In this document: one piece after another, positions 12,199 to 19,384 of the stretch
How positions within the stretch are numbered: position 1 is the stretch's first letter
Layout of the letters: each line of letters begins with the position of its first letter
Assembly (NCBI GenBank): GCA_029977825.1
Contig: JAPOKD010000005.1
Coordinates: forward strand, 1-33,755
Direction: 5' to 3'
Source of the DNA: Planctomycetota bacterium
Lineage (GTDB): Bacteria > Planctomycetota > Planctomycetia > Pirellulales > Pirellulaceae
DNA length: 33,755 nt
Made by a program: the position numbers and the translations under genes
Notes under the pieces: model-generated
The model's database searches: none
What the model was told of the DNA's origin: nothing
What the model saw: only the letters and a program-made list of their open reading frames with translations

Positions 12199-14241
12199 AT
12201 GAGCACAATCGCCCAAACCATCGACCAGCTCCCTGACTCCTGGGCTTTTGTCGCCGTGGGTAATGACAAGCGGCCATATATGCCGCAGTGGCAGAAAACC
12301 CCTCTCGACAAGCCACGCCTTCGAGCTGAACTTGACTCCGGCCGTGCCGTTGCCGTTGGTGTCCTCGCAGGCCCTGCATCCGGTGGCCTGCTGTTCGTCG
12401 ATCACGATGGCCTCGGCGCATCCGAAGTGCTCCAATCCCTCGGGACCTCACTCCAAGAACTCCCCAAGTCTTGGGCCGTAACCTCCGGCCGCGATGGCCG
12501 CCTTCAAATCATCTACCAAGTCCCACAACCGTTCTGGGACAAAATCAAAACCACAAAACTTCGCTCATCAGTCAAAGGCGAGCAACTCGAACTCCGCTGG
12601 ACCGGCTGCCAGTCCATCGTCCTTGGCAAACACCCCATCACCGGCTCCTATCGCTGGCTCAAGGATCGAGCACCTAGCGACCTTCAACTAGCCGAAGCAC
12701 CATCAGTGCTGCTCGCTGCAATGCAACGCATCGAGCAGACCCCACTGCTCAGCACACCGTCAGACGTAGACGAAACCGAACGAGCCCGCGCCTATCTCGA
12801 CAACATCCCAAGTTCATTCGCAGATGATTACGACGAATGGCTCAAAGTCGGGATGGCTTTGCATTCTGTCGGTGACGACGCATTGCTCGCTGATTGGATC
12901 CAATGGTCAGCAGCATCAGGCAAGTTCAAAGCCGGTGAATGTGAGCTGAAGTGGAAGACATTCAAATCCGACAATGGTGGCGTCGGCATGGGCACACTCC
13001 ACCACATGGCAGGTGGAATCAGCCCCCGCCAAGTTGCAATCAATGCCCTTAAAGGTGCGTTAGGCCCAGATCATCCAAAGGTCGAACAATCCAACAGCGG
13101 AAAACTCATAAAACTTGAAGCCAATGAACTCCTTACGCTGCTTCGCCAACAATTAGGCGGGCGCGTAAGACACAACATCTTCACACAAACCATCGAACGC
13201 GATGGTCAACCAATCAAAGATCTCGATCATTACTATCTCGAACTTGCTGAGCATGGCGTCAAGGTTTCCAAAGAGCTCGCCGCTGACGCAATCGTGCATG
13301 TCGCGCGTGAGTCTCCATTTGATCCGGTCCGGGCTTATCTCGATCGGGTAGCTGATGAGGTCGTGCCTGGCTGCATCGATGCCCTGAGCACCGCCTACCT
13401 GCGCCTACAAGACGCCTCAGGGTCGCTTTACGACCAGATGCTCAGATGCACCCTCATCGGCGCTGTGAGGCGCATTTACGAGCCAGGTTGCAAGCATGAC
13501 GCCGCCACCGTGCTCCTCGGCCCCCAAGGCTGCGGCAAGTCCACCTTCTGGCGTGCCCTCGCTGGCCCCTTCTTTTCCGACTCTCTGCGCGACTGCAGCA
13601 GCAAGGACGATCTGATGGTGCTCCACCGCTCGTGGCTCATGGAGTGGGCCGAGCTGGACTACATCACCGGCAAGCGACACGCCGGGCAGGTCAAAGCCTT
13701 CCTCTCACAGCAGACCGACACCTTCCGCGTGCCTTACGGCAAGGCCACCGAAGAATTCCCACGCCGCGGAATCATCGTCGGTTCCACGAACAAAGACACC
13801 GGGTTCCTGATTGACGACACCGGCAACCGTCGCTTTTGGGTCATTCCCACGATCGTGCCGGACATGATCAACATCGACGGCCTGCTGCTCGAACGCGATG
13901 CCCTCTGGTCTGCAGCAGTTCACGCCTATCGCTCCGGGGCCAGCAACCACCTATCTCGCGAGCTGAGCCAACAGGTCGAAGCAGAGAACGGCGCCTATCT
14001 GGTGGACTCACCGTGGCTCATGCCCGTCCGCGAATGGATCGAGGCGCCACGCAATGCCGGAGCAGTCATCACAACGGAACTGCTCCTGACTCAAGCGATC
14101 GGCAAACCAGTCGAGCGCCAGTCTCGCGCGGATCAAATGCAGATTGCGTCCATCTTGAGATCGCTGGGATACGTCAAACAGCGCCTCACCCACGCTGGTG
14201 GGCAGAAAAGGGTCTGGTGCCAACCTCCGGCCAAAGGTTGA
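12199..14241 (+). CDS. PrimPol-PriCT-VapE replication protein
   Basis: This 680-residue protein joins three parts. The N-terminal bifunctional primase/polymerase domain (residues 1-190) has the metal-site motif FVDHDG near 66. PriCT-type residues about 192-275 include YDEWLKVGMALHSVGDDALL. The virulence-associated-E ATPase has Walker A GPQGCGKST near 441, an acidic WAELDYI near 485 and STNKDTGFLIDDTGNRRFW near 535. It can be both primer maker and hexameric replicative helicase. No family A or B polymerase is encoded, so elongation must come from the host or this PrimPol. A non-coding island with G-runs follows directly. Confidence 0.9.
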   Translation: MSTIAQTIDQLPDSWAFVAVGNDKRPYMPQWQKTPLDKPRLRAELDSGRAVAVGVLAGPASGGLLFVDHDGLGASEVLQSLGTSLQELPKSWAVTSGRDGRLQIIYQVPQPFWDKIKTTKLRSSVKGEQLELRWTGCQSIVLGKHPITGSYRWLKDRAPSDLQLAEAPSVLLAAMQRIEQTPLLSTPSDVDETERARAYLDNIPSSFADDYDEWLKVGMALHSVGDDALLADWIQWSAASGKFKAGECELKWKTFKSDNGGVGMGTLHHMAGGISPRQVAINALKGALGPDHPKVEQSNSGKLIKLEANELLTLLRQQLGGRVRHNIFTQTIERDGQPIKDLDHYYLELAEHGVKVSKELAADAIVHVARESPFDPVRAYLDRVADEVVPGCIDALSTAYLRLQDASGSLYDQMLRCTLIGAVRRIYEPGCKHDAATVLLGPQGCGKSTFWRALAGPFFSDSLRDCSSKDDLMVLHRSWLMEWAELDYITGKRHAGQVKAFLSQQTDTFRVPYGKATEEFPRRGIIVGSTNKDTGFLIDDTGNRRFWVIPTIVPDMINIDGLLLERDALWSAAVHAYRSGASNHLSRELSQQVEAENGAYLVDSPWLMPVREWIEAPRNAGAVITTELLLTQAIGKPVERQSRADQMQIASILRSLGYVKQRLTHAGGQKRVWCQPPAKG

Positions 14242-14315
14242 CTAACTGAGATCCAGCTGCTGGCCTGCCGTCTTCCATCCTTGCCTACCTGACTACCTTT
14301 CTATAAGATTATATT

Positions 14316-14360
14316 TATATAAGGGGGAAGAGGGGGTATAGGGGGAAAAGGGCTTATATA
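14316..14360 (+). promoter_or_regulatory. G-quadruplex-type motif enclosed by an inverted repeat (origin candidate)
   Basis: TATATAAG and CTTATATA are perfect 8-base arms. Between them lie four G-runs with 4-base loops: G5 aaga G5 tata G5 aaaa G3. AT-rich sequence (TATAAGATTATATTTATATAA) borders the left side. This mix of easily melted DNA and a quadruplex motif, right after the primase gene, suits a replication origin; a packaging or promoter site is also possible. Confidence 0.55.
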
Positions 14361-14376
14361 GGAAACAGATGACTAA

Positions 14377-14411
14377 GGTTGGACGTTGGCAAGCTGATGG
14401 CACGTCCAGCC
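14377..14411 (+). promoter_or_regulatory. Long hairpin in the replication/structural gap
   Basis: GGTTGGACGT can pair with ACGTCCAGCC to give a 10-bp stem with one G-U pair as RNA, around a 15-base loop. It is not followed by a T-run. It lies between the G-rich element and the palindrome and may be part of one compound site. Confidence 0.45.
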
Positions 14412-14412
14412 G

Positions 14413-14437
14413 CTGTCTCATGTGAGACAGGTGAGAC
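14413..14437. promoter_or_regulatory. Perfect 8-2-8 palindrome with a third half site
   Basis: CTGTCTCA-TG-TGAGACAG is a perfect inverted repeat, followed after one base by another TGAGAC. It ends 18 bases before the next ATG. The arrangement is typical of a dimer-binding operator and would control the downstream gene. Confidence 0.5.
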
Positions 14438-14454
14438 GGATTTAAGCTTTAGGT

Positions 14455-15141
14455 ATGGGCATCAACCTGACAATCGATCACGATCTCAACCGGGCATCCG
14501 CCTGGTCCACCGCGATCGGCAAGCAGCTTCCATTTGCCACCAGCGTCGCCCTTAACGACACTGCATTTGATGCGCGTCAGGCCCTGAACAACGGCACAAA
14601 GGGAGCCTTCCACAAGCCCGTCAAGTTCACGCAGACAGCCTTCCTCGTTCAGAAGTCAAATAAGCGTGAGCTGATCGCCCTGGTCTATGCCCAAGACAAG
14701 CAAGGCAAGGACCGCGCGCGTTACCTACGGTTCGGCATTGCAGGCGGCTCACGTCCTCAGAAGGGCCTTGAACGATATTTCGAGAACGCAGTTCCGAACG
14801 ATGGCACCATCCCATCTGGCGCCTACTTCATGCCGACATCCTTGGTGAAAACCAACGCATCCGGCAACGTCACCCAAGCCACCCTCAAGCGCATCACCAA
14901 GGGCATCAGCGGCGACAAGCGCGGTGGCTTCTTTATCGGCACTCCACGCGGAGGCAACCGCCCGCCTGGTATCTATCGCCGTTCACGCGAGCAGTTGTTC
15001 CCATACTTCATCGCAACCACAGACCGACCCGACTACACAGGACGATTCAACATCCAGCAGATCGGGGAGAAGGTTGTAGAGCGACGCTTTAACCAGCACT
15101 TCCAGACCGCATTAAGCAAAGCACTTGCGTCTGCTCGCTAA
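14455..15141 (+). CDS. Structural protein, lambda gpZ-like minor tail protein candidate
   Basis: This basic 228-residue protein has an N-terminus (LNRASAWSTAIGKQLPFATS, then VALNDTAFDARQAL) that matches the start of gpZ-type minor tail/virion proteins, where a helix is followed by PxAxxxALNxTA. The middle is rich in Gly and Lys, and the end is a helix (VVERRFNQHFQTALSKALAS). Its position before the terminase rather than among the tail genes is unusual for gpZ. A regulatory palindrome just upstream suggests separate control. Other roles, such as an injected virion protein, remain possible. Confidence 0.55.
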   Translation: MGINLTIDHDLNRASAWSTAIGKQLPFATSVALNDTAFDARQALNNGTKGAFHKPVKFTQTAFLVQKSNKRELIALVYAQDKQGKDRARYLRFGIAGGSRPQKGLERYFENAVPNDGTIPSGAYFMPTSLVKTNASGNVTQATLKRITKGISGDKRGGFFIGTPRGGNRPPGIYRRSREQLFPYFIATTDRPDYTGRFNIQQIGEKVVERRFNQHFQTALSKALASAR

Positions 15142-15200
15142 TGTGATGGCCTGGCGCAGTGCTACCTGCCCAGACCGTGACCACCTAAACCACCTAGGCG

Positions 15201-16202
15201 ATGGATTTAGTGTATTCCTTTGACCCTGCCAGATGGCACCTAGGCGTGTTGTGCAAGCGCCAGCACGCATGGCCTGGCACTAATCAAAGTCTTAGGCGAA
15301 ACCATGTAAAGGCAACTGCCTGCGCTGGATGCACATCAACAAAAGCAAATTGGTTAGACAGTTTTATAGATAACGAAGCAATGGGCTTGTCGCCTAACAA
15401 GCTTGGGAAGCTATGCCCACATGGCCACCGATGGGGCAACATCTCTTTAACTCTCCGCAATAAACACGGCAAATGCATTTACTGCGAAAAGTCAAGAACA
15501 CGCAGCATAAGCAAAGAATATAGAAAAAATTACTACAAAAAGAACAAAGAAAAAATTTTGCAAAAGCTAAAAACGCCAGAAGCAAGAAAAAAAAGAGCTG
15601 AATACGCAAGAAACAATCGACCATCAAGGGCAATTCATACTGTTGAGTGGCATGAAGTTAGGCGCCTCAATGCAGCAATTAAGCGTGCAGGCAAATTGCC
15701 ATCTGTTGCTTTCTTAGTGCAACAACAGCAGGCACAGCATTGGGCAACGAATCCAGACGACAAACGCGCAACCATGGCGCGTTGGAATGCTCAACAGGCG
15801 CAATGGCTATATCTCACAGATCACAGCTATCGCCTATATCACCGGCAAAAGTCCAAACACTACAAAGCAATAAAGCGCGGGAATCATTCCGCGTTGATAC
15901 CAGGCGCTCAACTGCTCAAAAGATGGGCAGAGTTCGGCCATGCCTGTGCTTACTGCGGCAAGCCAGACCATCGGGCACACGAGCTGGAGCTAGAGCACGT
16001 TATCCCTATCAGCAAAGGCGGCGGCCATCACCTCGGCAACATCGTGCCCGCTTGCTCTCAGTGCAACAGCAGTAAGCGATCGAGCGATGCTCTTGCCTGG
16101 TATCAGAAGCAGTCTTTTTATAGCGACGCAAGATGGAAAAAAATTTGCGCCATTCTCAATAAGAAATTGCCGGAATGGCAGCAGATGCGCCTGATCGCAT
16201 AA
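15201..16202 (+). CDS. HNH endonuclease with N-terminal zinc ribbons, beside the terminase
   Basis: The 333-residue protein has two cysteine/histidine repeats at the start (LCKRQHAWPG...CAGC and LCPHGHRWGN...CIYC). A very basic helical linker follows (KEYRKNYYKKNKEKILQKLK). The C-terminal HNH domain comprises CAYCG near 250, ELEHVIPISKGGGHHLGN and CSQCNSSK. HNH proteins next to terminase are known to assist cos cleavage in several phages; homing is the alternative. The lysine-rich linker is more A-rich than its surroundings. No Shine-Dalgarno is clear. Confidence 0.85.
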   Translation: MDLVYSFDPARWHLGVLCKRQHAWPGTNQSLRRNHVKATACAGCTSTKANWLDSFIDNEAMGLSPNKLGKLCPHGHRWGNISLTLRNKHGKCIYCEKSRTRSISKEYRKNYYKKNKEKILQKLKTPEARKKRAEYARNNRPSRAIHTVEWHEVRRLNAAIKRAGKLPSVAFLVQQQQAQHWATNPDDKRATMARWNAQQAQWLYLTDHSYRLYHRQKSKHYKAIKRGNHSALIPGAQLLKRWAEFGHACAYCGKPDHRAHELELEHVIPISKGGGHHLGNIVPACSQCNSSKRSSDALAWYQKQSFYSDARWKKICAILNKKLPEWQQMRLIA

Positions 16203-16348
16203 AAGCTGTTTTTGGTAATCGCTGAGATTCCTTGCAGCGCAAGAGATTAGGTTCTTTGTAGCCTCTTTTATATGGGTCGTTCGTTCGCGCACGCTTTGGC
16301 CACCGTCAGCGATCGAAGCTTGTTATTGAGAATAGCTGCGAGGGATGG

Positions 16349-16376
16349 TTGACGCAATTTTCCCGTATCCCATAAC
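16349..16376 (+). promoter_or_regulatory. Possible late promoter before the terminase
   Basis: TTGACG (5/6) and CATAAC (4/6) are 16 bases apart, ending 16 bases before the terminase small subunit ATG, in the 190-base gap after the HNH gene. No other gene or RNA is visible in that gap; a cos or pac site may also lie there. Confidence 0.4.
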
Positions 16377-16408
16377 TTCAAATTAAGCTGTTATGGAGTT
16401 TAGTTATG
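16370..16408. promoter_or_regulatory. CCATAAC/GTTATGG repeats around the terminase start
   Basis: CCATAAC is followed 13 bases later by its exact inverse GTTATGG, which contains the ATG, and a second GTTATGG lies seven codons-worth of bases or less further on. Three copies of a 7-mer around a start codon suggest an operator or a small-subunit binding site. The first copy overlaps the -10. Confidence 0.4.
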
Positions 16409-16959
16409 GGCAGTTGCTTGTCACTTTCACCGAATTGGCGCTGATTAAGGGCTGCAGTCAGGCGGCAGTGAGTCATGCGGTGAGAAGAGGCCGCATTAGC
16501 GAAGCAGTTGTAGAGAAAGACGGTAAACGCTGGCTGGATCGGGATTTGGCGTTGGAGCTATGGGACAAGAACACAGTGAACACAGCGAACAGCAAGGTCC
16601 GGAATGCAGACCCGGTGGAACCTGAGCCAAGGGACGCCGAAGAGCTTGAAGCAGCGATTAACAAGTTGCCAGAGGATGCAATCCCTGAGCTGAATGAGAG
16701 CAGGGCAAGGCGTGAGCATTATCAGGCGGAGCTGGCAAAGCTGCAGGTGACGCAACAGCGCGGCGAATTGGTGCCGGTTGATGAGGTGAAAAAGGAAGCG
16801 TTTAACATCGGCCGAGCTGTACGGGAAGCGCTGTCAAATTTGGCGGATCGGTTGAGCCATCAGTTGGCGGGTGAAGTTGACCCAGTGGTGATTCATAAAT
16901 TGCTGACGGATGAGCACCGTGCGGCGCTGCTGGAGCTTGCTGGAGGTGAGGAGGGATGA
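16393..16959 (+). CDS. terS: Terminase small subunit, Nu1-like
   Basis: This 188-residue protein has an N-terminal HTH (TELALIKGCSQAAVSHAVRR), as in lambda gpNu1, which recognises the packaging site. An acidic linker (VEPEPRDAEELEAAI) and a long helical segment (RARREHYQAELAKLQVTQQR) follow; the latter would mediate oligomerisation and contact with the large subunit. The C-terminal part VREALSNLADRLSHQLAG is shared by this family. The stop overlaps the large-subunit start as ATGA. Confidence 0.85.
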   Translation: MEFSYGQLLVTFTELALIKGCSQAAVSHAVRRGRISEAVVEKDGKRWLDRDLALELWDKNTVNTANSKVRNADPVEPEPRDAEELEAAINKLPEDAIPELNESRARREHYQAELAKLQVTQQRGELVPVDEVKKEAFNIGRAVREALSNLADRLSHQLAGEVDPVVIHKLLTDEHRAALLELAGGEEG

Positions 16960-18818
16960 GTGCATGGGCGGATGGTTTCCGGGATGGGTTGCGACCTGAG
17001 GCTGAATTGACGGTGAGTGAGTGGGCGGATCAGTATCGAATGTTGAGCAGCAAGGCGAGCGCGGAGCCTGGGCAATGGCGAACGAGTCGGACGCCGTATT
17101 TGCAGGAACCGATGGATTGCTTGAGCAGCAGCAGCACGGTTCAGCGTGTTGTGATGATGTTCGCGGCGCAGACAGGGAAGACGGAAGCAGGTAGCAACTG
17201 GCTGGGATATGTGATTGACCATGCGCCGGGGCCGATGCTTTGTGTGCAGCCGACGGTTGAGATGGCGAAGAGGCTGAGTAAGCAGCGGCTGGAATCGATG
17301 ATTAGCGAGACTCCATGCCTGAACAAAAAGATCGCACCGGCCCGCAGTCGGGACAGTGGCAACACGATGTTCAGCAAAGAGTTTCCCGGCGGGATGATGC
17401 TGCTGACGGGTGCAAATAGTGCAACGGGTTTGAGGTCAGCACCGTGTCGATATATTTTCGCGGATGAGATCGATGCGTTCCCGGCTGATGTGGATGGCGA
17501 AGGTGACCCGGTGAGCTTGGCGGAAAAACGGGCTACCACGTTTGCCAGGCGAAAGGTCTTGTTAACGAGCACGCCGACCGTCAAGGATCACAGCCGAATT
17601 GAAATCGAATATGAGCGAAGCGATCAGCGAAAATTTTATGTGCCCTGCCCAAAGTGTGGCGAGATGCAGTGGCTGAAATGGAGTCAGGTGAAGTGGGAAG
17701 ACAATGATCCGAAAACGGCAGAGTATGAATGTGAAAAATGTAAGGAGAGATTTCCGGAACTCCATAAGCCAGCCATGCTTAGAGCGGGCGAGTGGCGAGC
17801 CACTGCTCCCGGTGATGGAAGGACAAGGGGTTATCAGCTCAGCGGGCTTTACAGCCCATTGGGCTGGTTTTCTTGGTCAGATATGGTCGAGGAGTTTCTG
17901 AGGGCAAAGAGTGACGCACCGGCTCTAAAGACTTGGCTGAATACTCGCTGCGCTGAGACGTGGGAGGAGGATTATGCGAGCAAGGTGAGTGCGGATGGAT
18001 TGCGTGAGCGGTGTGAGGCGTATGCGATGGGAACGTTGCCGGATGGCAGTTTGGCGCTGACGTTTGGGATTGATGTCCAGGACAACCGGCTCGCGATTAG
18101 CGGCTGGGCATGGGGCAGGGATGAGGAAGGCTGGCTGATTTATCACCAGGAGATCTATGGCGATCCGAGCCGAGCAGATTTGTGGAAGCAGGTTGATGAA
18201 GCGGTGCTGAAGGAATGGCCCCATGCAAGCGGCGCGAAGTTACGGCCGGATGCGGTGGCGATCGACTCTGGCGGCCACTTCACGGCTGAGGTTTACCAGT
18301 TCGCGAGGGAAAGGGCCAGGCAGGGCGTGATTGCGATTAAGGGTGCCAGCCAGAGGAATAAAGCGGTAATCGGCAAGGGGGCGAAGGTTGACATCAACAG
18401 CAGAGGTCGAACGATGAAGCGCGGTGCCATGGTTTTCAGTGTTGGCACTGATACGGCGAAGACAACGCTGTTCGCAAGGTTGAAACACAACGAGCCTGGG
18501 GAAGGCTATTTGCATTTTCCGATGGATGTGTCTGAGGAGTATTTCAAGCAGCTGACAGCAGAAAAGCAGGTGATGAAATACAACCGCGGAGGGTTTCCGA
18601 TTCGGGAATGGGTAAAGAAACCAAACGCAAGGAATGAGGCGTTAGATACGTTGGTCTATGCCTATGCGGGGTTGAATTATTTGTATCAACGCAGGGATCG
18701 CCGAACGATTTGGGATCAGTTTGAGCGGAGGCTAGAGGAACCAAATGCAGCACCGCTAAGATCAAGGAAAGCAGTTGTGGCTAAGGCCGCGGCGTCGTCA
18801 TTCGTGCAGAACTGGTGA
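16956..18818 (+). CDS. terL: Terminase large subunit, lambda gpA type
   Basis: The 620-residue packaging motor belongs to the GpA family. Motifs: the N-terminal LTVSEWADQYRMLSSKASAE typical of gpA, a Walker A-like AAQTGKTEAG near residue 70, Walker B IFADEIDAF near 168, a zinc-knuckle region CPKCGEMQWLKW / CEKC near 230-260, and nuclease carboxylates in GIDVQDNRL, AIDSGGHFT and NEALDTLVYA. It cuts concatemers and pumps DNA into the prohead. Length is close to lambda gpA (641). Its stop overlaps the GTG start of the connector gene. Confidence 0.95.
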   Translation: MSAWADGFRDGLRPEAELTVSEWADQYRMLSSKASAEPGQWRTSRTPYLQEPMDCLSSSSTVQRVVMMFAAQTGKTEAGSNWLGYVIDHAPGPMLCVQPTVEMAKRLSKQRLESMISETPCLNKKIAPARSRDSGNTMFSKEFPGGMMLLTGANSATGLRSAPCRYIFADEIDAFPADVDGEGDPVSLAEKRATTFARRKVLLTSTPTVKDHSRIEIEYERSDQRKFYVPCPKCGEMQWLKWSQVKWEDNDPKTAEYECEKCKERFPELHKPAMLRAGEWRATAPGDGRTRGYQLSGLYSPLGWFSWSDMVEEFLRAKSDAPALKTWLNTRCAETWEEDYASKVSADGLRERCEAYAMGTLPDGSLALTFGIDVQDNRLAISGWAWGRDEEGWLIYHQEIYGDPSRADLWKQVDEAVLKEWPHASGAKLRPDAVAIDSGGHFTAEVYQFARERARQGVIAIKGASQRNKAVIGKGAKVDINSRGRTMKRGAMVFSVGTDTAKTTLFARLKHNEPGEGYLHFPMDVSEEYFKQLTAEKQVMKYNRGGFPIREWVKKPNARNEALDTLVYAYAGLNYLYQRRDRRTIWDQFERRLEEPNAAPLRSRKAVVAKAAASSFVQNW

Positions 18819-19384
18819 TCAAGCATCCCGCCGAGATAAGAATAGGGGACACGGTGATTTTTGATGTGCCGTCATTTGCGAATAGCATCGGCGACACAAT
18901 CGACAACACTTACACCCTGACTTGGTACGGGCGGACAAATACGGCAGACAAGGGCGCATCAGTCACGGCGACAAATCAGGGCGATGGCTGGCGGGTGACG
19001 ATTCCATCGACCACTACAGCTGATTGGGTCGCTGGTAATTGGTATTTCCAAATCGTTGCTGTTAGTGGCAGCACTGAATACATCGCGGGTGAGGGCCAAT
19101 TCAAGGCGATTGCAAGCCTTGCCTATACCGGAACGCCTGGCGCGTTTGATGGCCGAAGCCGAGCGCAAGTTGATCTAGATCAGGTACAGGCTGCGATCCG
19201 CACGATTCTTGATGGCGGTGCAGTTCAGAGCTATTCAATCGCAGGCCGCAATCTGTCGAAGTATGCGCTGGCTGATCTATTGACACTTGAAACTAAGCTC
19301 AAAGCTGAGGTCAAGCGTGAGCAGACTGCTGATCTGATCCGCAATGGCCACGGCAACCCCCACAACTTGTTCGTGAGATTCTGA
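18815..19384 (+). CDS. gpW-like head-tail connector with an N-terminal beta domain
   Basis: The C-terminal 75 residues (VDLDQVQAAIRTILDGGAVQ, then SYSIAGRNLSKYALADLLTL) match the gpW pattern of lambda-like connectors: a helix, a beta hairpin around the S-x-x-G-R, and a second helix. Residues 1-105 form an added beta-sandwich-like domain (IRIGDTVIFDV...NTYTLTWYGR...WVAGNWYFQIVAV). Lambda gpW is only 68 residues, so this 189-residue form is an expansion. The place between terminase and portal is exactly that of gpW. The start is a GTG overlapping the previous TGA. Confidence 0.78.
   Translation: MIKHPAEIRIGDTVIFDVPSFANSIGDTIDNTYTLTWYGRTNTADKGASVTATNQGDGWRVTIPSTTTADWVAGNWYFQIVAVSGSTEYIAGEGQFKAIASLAYTGTPGAFDGRSRAQVDLDQVQAAIRTILDGGAVQSYSIAGRNLSKYALADLLTLETKLKAEVKREQTADLIRNGHGNPHNLFVRF

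Noticed and set aside
15191-15247. CACCTAGGCG repeated 47 bases apart at the HNH gene start
   Set aside because: A 10-base repeat at this distance is expected about once or twice by chance in the genome.
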